A model generated the notes under the pieces. The model had not been told where the DNA came from. It did no database searches and saw only the letters and a list, made by a program, of their open reading frames with translations. Positions 1 to 7,279 of a stretch of DNA of 18,159 bases are shown here, piece by piece. The position numbers and the translations under genes were made by a program. Source of the DNA: Flavobacteriales bacterium (lineage in GTDB: Bacteria > Bacteroidota > Bacteroidia > NS11-12g > UBA955). The stretch spans positions 1 to 18,159 of the forward strand of contig CANHXF010000011.1 of the NCBI GenBank assembly GCA_947464515.1. Direction: 5' to 3'. Numbering within the stretch: the first letter of the stretch is position 1; every line of letters starts with the position of its first letter.

Positions 1-1797
1 AAAAACCTGCTGTCTCAGTCGCTGAAAAAAACCGTTGTTGTTGCTCCCACCGGTGTCGCCGCAATCAATGCCGGCGGAAGCACAATCCACAGCATGTTTG
101 GACTTCCCACCCGAGCCTACGTACCCACCAACGAATCGGTCGACCCGAACGTTGCCAACAATACAGCGATGCTTCGGGAGCATTTTCATTACCCGAAGGT
201 AAAACGCGACCTATTCCAAGCGCTAGAATTACTGGTAATTGATGAAATTTCCATGGTTCGGGCCGATTTATTTGATGCGATAGACACAGCCCTTCGATTT
301 GCCAGAAACAGTTCCAAACCTTTCGGCGGTGTTCAATTACTTCTGATTGGCGATTTATTGCAGCTACCACCCGTTGTTACCGAACATGAACGCGGGCTGA
401 TTTATCATTATTATGCGACGGAATTTTTCTTCTCATCTAAGGTTTTTCCTAGTCTCGAACTGATTACCATCGAATTAAAAACGATTTATCGTCAGAGCGA
501 TAGGCAGTTCATCAACCTATTGAACCAAATCCGCTCCAACCAAATGGAGAGCTGGGATTACGAAAACCTCGCCGAGCGAATTCAAACAGAATTTCAACCC
601 AAAGAGCCCGGATGGATCACACTTACCACCCACAACAAACAGGCGGAAGGAATCAATGAAAAGGAATTGGCAAAGCTGGATGTCGCTGAAAAACAATACG
701 TTGCAAAAGTATCTGGCGAATTCAACGAAGGCAGCTTCCCAACCGAAGGGATTTTACGACTCAAAGAAGGCGCTCAGGTGATGTTTGTCAAAAACGACAC
801 CTCTTACGAAAAACGATATTACAATGGCAAGATTGGTACGGTGACTCACATTGGAGGCAATACCATCTTTATTCAGTGCAACGATGGCAAGCCAGCCATG
901 GAAATCGAAAGAGAAACATGGAAAAATCTTCGCTACAACTACAACCCAACCGGAGAAACCGTTGAACAGGAAGAAGTTGGCAGTTTTGAGCAGTTCCCCG
1001 TTCGATTGGCATGGGCCATCACAGTGCACAAAAGTCAGGGTTTGACCTTTGAAAAAGCCATGATCGATGCGGGAAAAAGCTTCGCACCAGGACAAGTTTA
1101 TGTCGCACTGAGTCGCTGTACCAACCTCGATTCGATGGTTTTACTAACAGCCATTCGTGCGCAGAACATCATGACGGATCAGCGGATTTTAGAGTTCCAT
1201 GAATCCCAAGCCAAGACGCGAGATCTGTTTGAAATATTAGAAGAGAAACGACAGGCCTACCACAAGCAACAGTTGATGGAAGTCTATGGTGTGAAGCATC
1301 TTCACTACGAATTCAATGGGATGATGATTGCGATTTCAAAAGAAAAAAGCGCGAAGATCACCACCAAATTTGCCGAATTATCACCCATAAGATTACAGTT
1401 TCGAGAGATGGATGCCACGGCGCAGAAATTCCAACGATCGATAGCGAAAATGTTTCGTGAGCATGAATCGCGCTGGGAAAGTTTGGAGCGACTGCCCACG
1501 GCGGAAGAACAGGCGCAGGCTCAAGAAGAACTGACACAGTTATTAATTGAACGATGCACCAAAGCGGGCAATTATTTTGCCGATATGTTGAGCGAGCAAA
1601 TCATCGAGCCAGTGAGAAGATCATTTAGCGAAGTGGCACGTGGCGGAAAACCGCTCGGATCTCAGAAAATTCGCGACCGCGTGGGTGATTTCCAATCCCA
1701 TTGTTGGTCGTACATCAAAAAACTGTACAAAGTAAAATACGGCGAAATCCCACTCTTTGTGAGTGAAAACAAAATCAGTAATCCCGAAGATTTCTAA
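1..1797 (+). CDS. PIF1-like ATP-dependent DNA helicase, 5'-truncated by window edge
   Basis: Partial SF1B helicase of the PIF1/RecD2-like group; 598 residues are visible. The reading frame is open from base 1, so the first in-window ATG (94) is internal. The visible start encodes motif Ia (VVVAPTGVAAINAGG, about residues 13-27). The Walker A loop, which in this family lies just before it, is off the left edge, so probably only a few dozen residues are missing. Walker B is LLVIDEIS (about 76-83) and motif III is LIGDLLQLPPV (about 115-125). Motifs V/VI are AITVHKSQGLTF (about 339-350) and VYVALSRC (about 367-374). The roughly 200 residues after motif VI are helical and charged, a C-terminal extension seen in Bacteroidota relatives as I recall them. 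Likely role: ATP-driven 5'-3' unwinding in genome maintenance. It ends in TAA directly against the ychF stop. Confidence 0.9.
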   Translation, partial: KNLLSQSLKKTVVVAPTGVAAINAGGSTIHSMFGLPTRAYVPTNESVDPNVANNTAMLREHFHYPKVKRDLFQALELLVIDEISMVRADLFDAIDTALRFARNSSKPFGGVQLLLIGDLLQLPPVVTEHERGLIYHYYATEFFFSSKVFPSLELITIELKTIYRQSDRQFINLLNQIRSNQMESWDYENLAERIQTEFQPKEPGWITLTTHNKQAEGINEKELAKLDVAEKQYVAKVSGEFNEGSFPTEGILRLKEGAQVMFVKNDTSYEKRYYNGKIGTVTHIGGNTIFIQCNDGKPAMEIERETWKNLRYNYNPTGETVEQEEVGSFEQFPVRLAWAITVHKSQGLTFEKAMIDAGKSFAPGQVYVALSRCTNLDSMVLLTAIRAQNIMTDQRILEFHESQAKTRDLFEILEEKRQAYHKQQLMEVYGVKHLHYEFNGMMIAISKEKSAKITTKFAELSPIRLQFREMDATAQKFQRSIAKMFREHESRWESLERLPTAEEQAQAQEELTQLLIERCTKAGNYFADMLSEQIIEPVRRSFSEVARGGKPLGSQKIRDRVGDFQSHCWSYIKKLYKVKYGEIPLFVSENKISNPEDF

Positions 1798-2895
1798 TTA
1801 AACGTTAAAGCGGAAGTGCATACAGTCTCCGTCTTTCACGGTGTATTCCTTCCCTTCTACACGAAGTTTTCCAACTTCCCTACAGGCGGCTTCAGAACCA
1901 TAGTGGATATAATCCTCATAGGCGATCACCTCAGCGCGGATAAACCCTTTTTCAAAATCAGAGTGAATTTCACCAGCTGCACCTGGAGCTTTCGTCCCTT
2001 CCGTAATTGTCCAAGCGCGAACTTCTTTCACTCCCACGGTGAAGTAGGTGATATAGTTCAACAACTTGTAAGCAGCATGAATCAGCTTTTCTACCCCACT
2101 CTTTTCCAGTCCCATTTCTAGGAGAAACATTTGCCTATCCTCGAAACTCTCCAAATCTGCAATTTCTGCTTCGATGGCTGCTGAAATCAAAATCAAACCC
2201 GCATTCTCTCCTGCGATGGCAGTTTTCACTGCTTCAACGTAGGCATTTCCATTATTCACACTCTCTGGATCTACATTGCACACATACAAAACGGGCTTGT
2301 CTGTCAGCAAATTCAAATCCTTAATAAAAAATCTTTTTTCTGGCTCCATTTCCAGTGTTCTTGCGTTTTGACCCTTCAACAAATGGGCTTGGAACGCTTC
2401 GCACACTTCCAACATTTTAGAGGCATCTTTATCGCCTGTTTTGGCTTGCTTGAAAACCTTTGAGATATTCTTTTCGAGTGATTCCAAGTCCTTCAACTGC
2501 AATTCTGTATCGATAATTTCTTTGTCGCGCACCGGATTCACTGACCCATCTACGTGAATGATATTATCGTCATCAAAGCAACGTAAAACGTGCAAAATGG
2601 CATTTGTGTTTCGGATATTTCCCAAAAACTGATTCCCCAAACCATCGCCTTTGCTTGCACCTTTCACCAAACCGGCGATATCCACGATTTCGATGTTGGT
2701 TGGAACCAAGCTCAACGGATTCACCAAAGCGGCCAATTTGTTCATCCGAATATCGGGAACAGTGATTGTACCAACGTTGGGTTCAATTGTACAGAAAGGA
2801 AAATTTGCAGACTGCGCTTTTGCGCTTGAAACCGCATTAAAAAGGGTTGATTTCCCTACATTGGGAAGTCCCACGATACCACATTGCATTGCCAT
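1798..2895 (-). CDS. ychF: Redox-regulated ATPase YchF (OLA1-type Obg-family P-loop protein)
   Basis: Complete 365-residue protein, the usual YchF length. It is a cytosolic P-loop NTPase of the Obg/HAS group that in characterised members prefers ATP and associates with ribosomes. G1 is GLPNVGKS (residues 9-16). G3 is DIAGLVKGAS. The middle is a coiled-coil-like helical insert (about 130-200). The C-terminal TGS domain runs about 280-365, with the typical AWTITEGTKAPGAAGEIHSD stretch and ending in HFRFNV. The non-canonical G4, where Obg GTPases have NKxD, reads NVDP at 207-210; most YchF proteins have N-x-x-E, so the last position is odd. The ATG at 2895 gives the family N-terminus MAMQCGIVGLPNVGKS. 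It lies 12 bp downstream of glmM, so cotranscription is likely, and no separate promoter is visible. Confidence 0.96.
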   Translation of the reverse strand: MAMQCGIVGLPNVGKSTLFNAVSSAKAQSANFPFCTIEPNVGTITVPDIRMNKLAALVNPLSLVPTNIEIVDIAGLVKGASKGDGLGNQFLGNIRNTNAILHVLRCFDDDNIIHVDGSVNPVRDKEIIDTELQLKDLESLEKNISKVFKQAKTGDKDASKMLEVCEAFQAHLLKGQNARTLEMEPEKRFFIKDLNLLTDKPVLYVCNVDPESVNNGNAYVEAVKTAIAGENAGLILISAAIEAEIADLESFEDRQMFLLEMGLEKSGVEKLIHAAYKLLNYITYFTVGVKEVRAWTITEGTKAPGAAGEIHSDFEKGFIRAEVIAYEDYIHYGSEAACREVGKLRVEGKEYTVKDGDCMHFRFNV

Positions 2896-2907
2896 TGGGG
2901 CGCAAAT

Positions 2908-4287
2908 TTAGTTTAATAAATCACCAATATCTTGCAAAATCTTACGTGTAAGGTTTTCTGCAGTGTTAATACTATCGCTTTCCGCATAAATTCGGATGAT
3001 TGGTTCCGTATTGCTCTTGCGCAAATGCACCCAATCGTTATCGAATTCTATCTTCACCCCATCAATGGTATTGATCGGTTGCTTTTTGTATTTCTTTTGG
3101 ATTTTATCCAAAATCCCGTCTACGTCGGTTCCGGCCTGTAACTCTGCCTTATTCTTCGACATACGATAATTGGGATAGGTTGCTCTGAGGGCGGATGCGC
3201 TCAGCCCTGTTTCAGCCAAATGACTCAATATCAAAGCGATACCAGCCAATGCATCTCTACCATAATGTAATTCCGGAACGATAATACCTCCATTTCCTTC
3301 TCCGCCAATGACAGCGCCGATTTCCTTCATTTTCTCGACAACATTGACCTCACCAACAGCACTTGCTTCATAACGCTGGCCGGCTTTTTCGGTAATATCG
3401 CGCAGTGCACGGGTACTACTCAAATTACTCACGGTTGGACCTGGGGTATGTCGCATATAATAATCGGCAACGGCAACCAAAGTATATTCTTCACCGAACA
3501 TCTCGGCATCATCACAAATCAAAGCCAAACGATCTACATCGGGATCTACCACAATACCCAAATCGCATTTTGAAGATTTCACTTCGGAGGCAATTTGACC
3601 TAAATGTTCTGGCAATGGTTCTGGGTTGTGCGCAAAATGCCCAGTGGGTTCGCAATTAATTTCAAATATTTCTTCAACACCCAACGCTTTTAAGAGCGCG
3701 GGGACTGCAATTCCACCGACACTATTCACGGCATCGATTGCGATTCTATACTTCTGCGCGGCGATCAATTCTGGCTTTACTAGTTCCAAAGCCAATATCT
3801 TTTCGATATGCATCGGAAGATAATCCTTCTGCGTACGCGTACCCAAGTGATCAACCGTTGCAAATGAAATATCGGCAGATTCTGCAAGTTGCAAAACCAT
3901 TTCACCGTCTTGTGCGCTGATAAATTCCCCTTTGTGGTTTAATAACTTTAAGGCATTCCACTGTTTTGGGTTATGACTTGCTGTTAGAATGATTCCACCA
4001 GCAGCCTTTTCTTCCATCACAGCCATTTCAACTGTTGGCGTAGTACATAGACCTGCATCTAACACGTCTAATCCCAATGCCATCAGCGTATTTACTACCA
4101 ATTCATGGACCATCGGACCACTGATGCGCGCATCACGGCCAACCACCACTTTATTGCCTTTTTTGCACTGCAAAAGCATGCTACCGTAAGCAGAGGTGTA
4201 TTTGACAACATCAATGGGCGTAAGGTTTTCACCACTTACACCACCCAAAGTACCACGAATTCCAGAAATCGATTTGATGAGAGTCAT
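2908..4287 (-). CDS. glmM: Phosphoglucosamine mutase (alpha-D-phosphohexomutase family)
   Basis: A 459-residue phosphohexomutase that probably converts glucosamine-6-phosphate to glucosamine-1-phosphate for UDP-GlcNAc and hence peptidoglycan and LPS. With the ATG at 4287, the phosphoserine loop TASHNP puts the catalytic Ser at 104. The metal-binding loop is DPDVDR (248-253), the sugar-binding loop is EGNGG (330-334) and the phosphate-binding loop is RKSNTEP (423-429). All four domains are present. The frame could start 12 bp earlier at a TTG (4299), but that codon lies inside a putative -7 promoter box, and MTLIKSISGIRGT is the family N-terminus, so ATG 4287 is chosen. ychF follows after 12 bp. 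Phosphomannomutase activity cannot be excluded, because these enzymes overlap in specificity. Confidence 0.93.
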   Translation of the reverse strand: MTLIKSISGIRGTLGGVSGENLTPIDVVKYTSAYGSMLLQCKKGNKVVVGRDARISGPMVHELVVNTLMALGLDVLDAGLCTTPTVEMAVMEEKAAGGIILTASHNPKQWNALKLLNHKGEFISAQDGEMVLQLAESADISFATVDHLGTRTQKDYLPMHIEKILALELVKPELIAAQKYRIAIDAVNSVGGIAVPALLKALGVEEIFEINCEPTGHFAHNPEPLPEHLGQIASEVKSSKCDLGIVVDPDVDRLALICDDAEMFGEEYTLVAVADYYMRHTPGPTVSNLSSTRALRDITEKAGQRYEASAVGEVNVVEKMKEIGAVIGGEGNGGIIVPELHYGRDALAGIALILSHLAETGLSASALRATYPNYRMSKNKAELQAGTDVDGILDKIQKKYKKQPINTIDGVKIEFDNDWVHLRKSNTEPIIRIYAESDSINTAENLTRKILQDIGDLLN

Positions 4288-4296
4288 AAAGAACCG

Positions 4297-4304
4297 CAAA
4301 AATA
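4297..4304 (-). promoter_or_regulatory. Putative -7 promoter box of glmM-ychF
   Basis: The minus strand reads TATTTTTG, a perfect match to the Bacteroidota sigma-ABfr -7 consensus TAnnTTTG. It ends 9 bases before the glmM ATG. No clear TTTG -33 box is seen at the usual distance. If the box works as in Bacteroides, the predicted leader is about 6 nt. Confidence 0.45.
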
Positions 4305-4390
4305 ACGAAATCCGAGGGAATTTGGATAGATTTCATGACTTATTCTTTACAAACAACCGAAATCCTTTAGGGGAAATCGCAATGAAATAA

Positions 4391-4413
4391 GCGTTAAACT
4401 TCGGGCGTTAAAC
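4391..4413 (+). repeat. Direct repeat GCGTTAAAC x2 upstream of the formiminotransferase-cyclodeaminase gene
   Basis: Two identical 9-mers, at 4391-4399 and 4405-4413, start 14 bp apart. They occupy the -33 region and spacer of the putative FTCD promoter, where a regulator could bind. No binding protein can be named, and chance is possible. Confidence 0.4.
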
Positions 4414-4415
4414 AA

Positions 4416-4423
4416 TAAATTTG
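4416..4423 (+). promoter_or_regulatory. Putative -7 promoter box of the FTCD gene
   Basis: TAAATTTG matches TAnnTTTG perfectly and ends only 4 bases before the ATG at 4428, predicting a transcript with a leader of about one base. There is no good TTTG -33 box; the GCGTTAAAC repeats occupy that position instead. Confidence 0.45.
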
Positions 4424-4427
4424 CATC

Positions 4428-6116
4428 ATGCAACCGATCATCGAATGTGTACCCAATTTCAGCGAAGGACGTAACCTTCAGACCATCAAAGCCATTACAG
4501 ACGCCATAGAAACGGTGGATGGAATTCGCTTGCTCGACGTGGATCCAGGCAAAGCCACCAACCGCACTGTTGTCACTTTGGTGGGATCACCGGACGACGT
4601 CATCGAGGCGGTTTTTCGCGGAATTCAGAAGGCGGCTGAAGTCATCGACATGCGCAATCACACGGGAGAGCATCCCCGCATGGGCGCCACCGATGTTTGT
4701 CCGCTCATCCCGATTTCCGGTATCAGCATGGAAGAGACGGCGGTTTACGCACAGAAATTGGCAAAACGCGTCGCCGAAGAGTTACAAATCCCCACGTATT
4801 TATATGAATCCGCGCAAGCCAATCCTGAGAGAAATAATCTCAGTGTGATACGCGCCGGGGAGTACGAAGGCTTTTTTGACAAAATCAAATTGCCAGAATG
4901 GGCGCCGGATTACGGCCCTGCAGTAATGAATGCCACGGCCGGCGCCACCGTAATCGGAGCCCGCGATTTTCTAATTGCATACAACGTAAATCTGAATACC
5001 AAAAGCACTCGCATCGCCAATCGCATCGCCTTTGATGTCCGCGAGGCAGGTCGTGTCAAGCGCGAAGGCAACCCCTATTCTGGCAAAATCATGAACGATG
5101 AAAACGGGGAACCCATCCGAATTCCTGGAAAATTGAAGAGTGTAAAGGCCATTGGATGGTATATTGAGGAGTATAATATGGCTCAGATCTCGATGAACCT
5201 TACCAACTACAAAATCAGTCCGTTGCATATTGCTTTTGAGGAAACTCGAAAGTCGGCCGACGAGCGCGGCGTGCGCGTAACCGGCTCTGAATTGGTGGGA
5301 TTGATTCCATTGCAGCCTTTGTTGGATGCGGGCAGATTTTTCCTTGAAAAGCAGGGTTTGAGCACGGGCGTGAGTGAGGCCGATTTGATTGATTGCGCCA
5401 TTCGCAGCATGGGCTTGAATGAATTGGGAGCCTTTGATCCGAAGAAAAAGATTATTGAATATATGCTTCGCGATGAGAAGCAATCACGATTGGTGAACAT
5501 GACGGTTCGCGGCTTTGCCGACGAAACGGCGAGTGATAGTGCGGCCCCCGGAGGGGGCAGTATTTCCGCTTTGGCGGGGGCACTCGGCGCTGCGTTGGGC
5601 ACCATGGTGGCCAACTTGAGCGCCGCCAAAAGAGGTTGGGAAGATCGCGTACACGAATTCTCTCCCTGGGCCGAGCAAGGTCAGCTACTCAAAGACAAAC
5701 TCATAGCCTTGGTAGACGAAGACACACGTGCCTTTGATTCCATCATGAATGCTTTTGGCTTACCCAAAGACACCCCAGAACAAGTATCAGCAAGAAAGCA
5801 AGCCATTCAAGACGCATCAAAATACGCAACACAAGTTCCTTTCCGTACGATGCAAACTGCATTTGAATGCATCCCCCTTTTGAAACAAATGGCAGAAAAC
5901 GGCAACCCCAATTCATTGTCAGATGTGGGCGTCGGTGCACTTTGCATCAAAACAGCGGTTCGCGGCGCTTGGCTCAACGTATTGATCAATGCCCAAGGCC
6001 TAAGCGATAAAACCTGGGCGGAGAATATTGTATCAGAAGCAAGAGCCCTACTGGCGCAAAATCACACCGCCTGCGATGAAATCATATTGAAAATCGAAGC
6101 GCAAATTGGTGGTTGA
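4428..6116 (+). CDS. ftcD: Fused glutamate formimidoyltransferase / formimidoyltetrahydrofolate cyclodeaminase
   Basis: A 562-residue bifunctional enzyme of histidine degradation and one-carbon metabolism. It moves the formimino group from formimino-glutamate to tetrahydrofolate, then deaminates the product to 5,10-methenyl-THF. The formiminotransferase N-subdomain (about 1-180) starts with IIECVPNFSEGR and carries HTGEHPRMGATDVCPLIP. Its His82 has the same number as the catalytic His of the mammalian enzyme. The C-subdomain is about 182-330. The cyclodeaminase domain (about 358-562) carries the signature GFADETASDSAAPGGGS. Length and domain order match animal FTCD and its Bacteroidota homologues. 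It has its own promoter-like box and is divergent from glmM. No hut genes are adjacent. FolD, encoded near the other end of the window, uses its product. The APGGGS codons form a GC-rich hairpin (5544-5558). Confidence 0.95.
   Translation: MQPIIECVPNFSEGRNLQTIKAITDAIETVDGIRLLDVDPGKATNRTVVTLVGSPDDVIEAVFRGIQKAAEVIDMRNHTGEHPRMGATDVCPLIPISGISMEETAVYAQKLAKRVAEELQIPTYLYESAQANPERNNLSVIRAGEYEGFFDKIKLPEWAPDYGPAVMNATAGATVIGARDFLIAYNVNLNTKSTRIANRIAFDVREAGRVKREGNPYSGKIMNDENGEPIRIPGKLKSVKAIGWYIEEYNMAQISMNLTNYKISPLHIAFEETRKSADERGVRVTGSELVGLIPLQPLLDAGRFFLEKQGLSTGVSEADLIDCAIRSMGLNELGAFDPKKKIIEYMLRDEKQSRLVNMTVRGFADETASDSAAPGGGSISALAGALGAALGTMVANLSAAKRGWEDRVHEFSPWAEQGQLLKDKLIALVDEDTRAFDSIMNAFGLPKDTPEQVSARKQAIQDASKYATQVPFRTMQTAFECIPLLKQMAENGNPNSLSDVGVGALCIKTAVRGAWLNVLINAQGLSDKTWAENIVSEARALLAQNHTACDEIILKIEAQIGG
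5544..5558. repeat. GC-rich hairpin inside the FTCD gene
   Basis: GCCCCC and GGGGGC form a perfect 6-bp stem around the 3-base loop GGA. It encodes the conserved APGGGS loop of the cyclodeaminase domain using almost only G or C. It may simply reflect the required amino acids. Confidence 0.4.
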
Positions 6117-6223
6117 TAAATACAGTCTAACTATATTGATTGATATAAATAAGAATCCCATTCAACCGAAGCACGAAATTTCACCCAACTTCATAAGCAT
6201 TCAGGAAAATTCAATCTCTGCGC

Positions 6224-7279
6224 ATGTCTATAATCAATAGAATTCCGAAAAATATCATCCGGAATCTATATGTCATATTAATTATTGCCATGTCGTCCCA
6301 GCACGCCATTGCCCAGTTCGCCCCGGCTGCAGGGCAGCCGGGGTCGACGGCCCTTCGGGCCGACAGTTCCTGTTTTATTAATTGGGCTTCTCACTGCCAT
6401 ATTCAACGGGGACTCAAACAAATCAACCTACCCGACTCCGGCTACGCCTCCGTCGGAACCGCCCAATCAGCCATCGGACAAGCATCCACCAACGGCGTGG
6501 TATCACTCGGCGACGGTGGCATCGCAACCCTCACATTCAACCCACCCATTTCAGATGGCAACGGCTTTGATTTTGCCATTTTTGAAAATACATTCCTTGA
6601 TACCTTCCTCGAATTGGCCTTCGTAGAGGTCAGCACCGATAGCCTTTCCTGGGCCCGCTTCCCCAACGAAAGCCTCACCCAAACCAATACCCAAACCGCA
6701 GCATTTGGCTATACCCAACCGACAAAAATTCATAACCTCGCTGGGAAATACCGACATCCCTATGGAACGCCCTTTGATTTACAGGATTTAGCGATGATGA
6801 GCAACATCAGAACCAACGAAATTCGATACGTCAGAATTATTGATGTGGTGGGAAGCATCGATACACTTTACGCACAGCGCGACAGCAAAAACAGAATCAT
6901 CAACGATCCATGGCCCACCCCATTTGCTAGCTCCGGCTTCGACTTGGATGCGGTGGGCGTCATTCATCAAGTGGCAACTAACAACAGCGGAATATATCCC
7001 AATCAAACCAAGCGACCCCTTTATTTCAATACCAGTTCTAATTCGATCCACGTGGTGGCAACCGCAAATACAGGTGAGAACCAGCAAAAAAACGAATTAC
7101 ACGTTTACAAAGACCTAAACATCTACAATATAGCGGGGCAGTTATGTTTCAAAACGCCAATTTTCGATACTCAGCCTAGCACCCACGATGTCCAAATCCC
7201 TGCTAATCTAAGCGCCGGGACTTACATCGCACAATACAAAAATTATTCGATTAAAATTATCTTAACCGACAATCGCTGA
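6224..7279 (+). CDS. Secreted T9SS cargo protein of unknown function
   Basis: A 351-residue exported protein. The N-terminus is a signal peptide: basic residues, hydrophobic core NLYVILIIAMSS, probable cleavage after AIA or AIAQ (about residue 30). The mature region begins FAPAAGQPGSTAL and continues with GLGDGG/SLGDGG-like and DFAIFENTF...LAFVEVSTD segments, then FDLDAVGVI. I recall this pattern from a widespread family of uncharacterised Bacteroidota surface proteins; its function is unknown to me. The C-terminus (about 280-351) resembles a T9SS type A sorting domain: LNIYNIAGQ, then LSAGTYIAQYKN and the last strand YSIKIIL. It should therefore pass through the Sec and T9SS systems to the cell surface. 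Its 3' end overlaps the opposite-strand giant T9SS gene by 37 bp. A pair of GC-rich hairpins lies just after the signal-peptide codons. No -7 box was recognised upstream. Confidence 0.85.
   Translation: MSIINRIPKNIIRNLYVILIIAMSSQHAIAQFAPAAGQPGSTALRADSSCFINWASHCHIQRGLKQINLPDSGYASVGTAQSAIGQASTNGVVSLGDGGIATLTFNPPISDGNGFDFAIFENTFLDTFLELAFVEVSTDSLSWARFPNESLTQTNTQTAAFGYTQPTKIHNLAGKYRHPYGTPFDLQDLAMMSNIRTNEIRYVRIIDVVGSIDTLYAQRDSKNRIINDPWPTPFASSGFDLDAVGVIHQVATNNSGIYPNQTKRPLYFNTSSNSIHVVATANTGENQQKNELHVYKDLNIYNIAGQLCFKTPIFDTQPSTHDVQIPANLSAGTYIAQYKNYSIKIILTDNR
6321..6362. repeat. Tandem pair of GC-rich hairpins inside the T9SS cargo gene
   Basis: Hairpin one: CCCCGGCTGC (6321-6330), loop AGG, GCAGCCGGGG (6334-6343), a perfect 10-bp stem. 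Hairpin two, after 4 bases: CGGCCC (6348-6353), loop TTC, GGGCCG (6357-6362), a perfect 6-bp stem. The block is much richer in G and C than the flanks. It encodes PAAGQPGSTALRA immediately after the signal peptide. Confidence 0.8.

Noticed and set aside
1..1797. Helicase as part of a defence system or mobile element
   Set aside because: Neighbours are housekeeping genes (ychF, glmM), and no nuclease, integrase or toxin lies beside it within the window; the left side cannot be seen.
4971..5483. 170-codon open frame antisense to FTCD
   Set aside because: It is fully contained opposite conserved FTCD codons, has no recognisable domain, and follows from the host gene's codon pattern.
6117..6223. 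The 107-bp gap between FTCD and the T9SS cargo gene searched for promoter, terminator or small RNA
   Set aside because: AT-rich sequence with no convincing TAnnTTTG box, hairpin or small reading frame.
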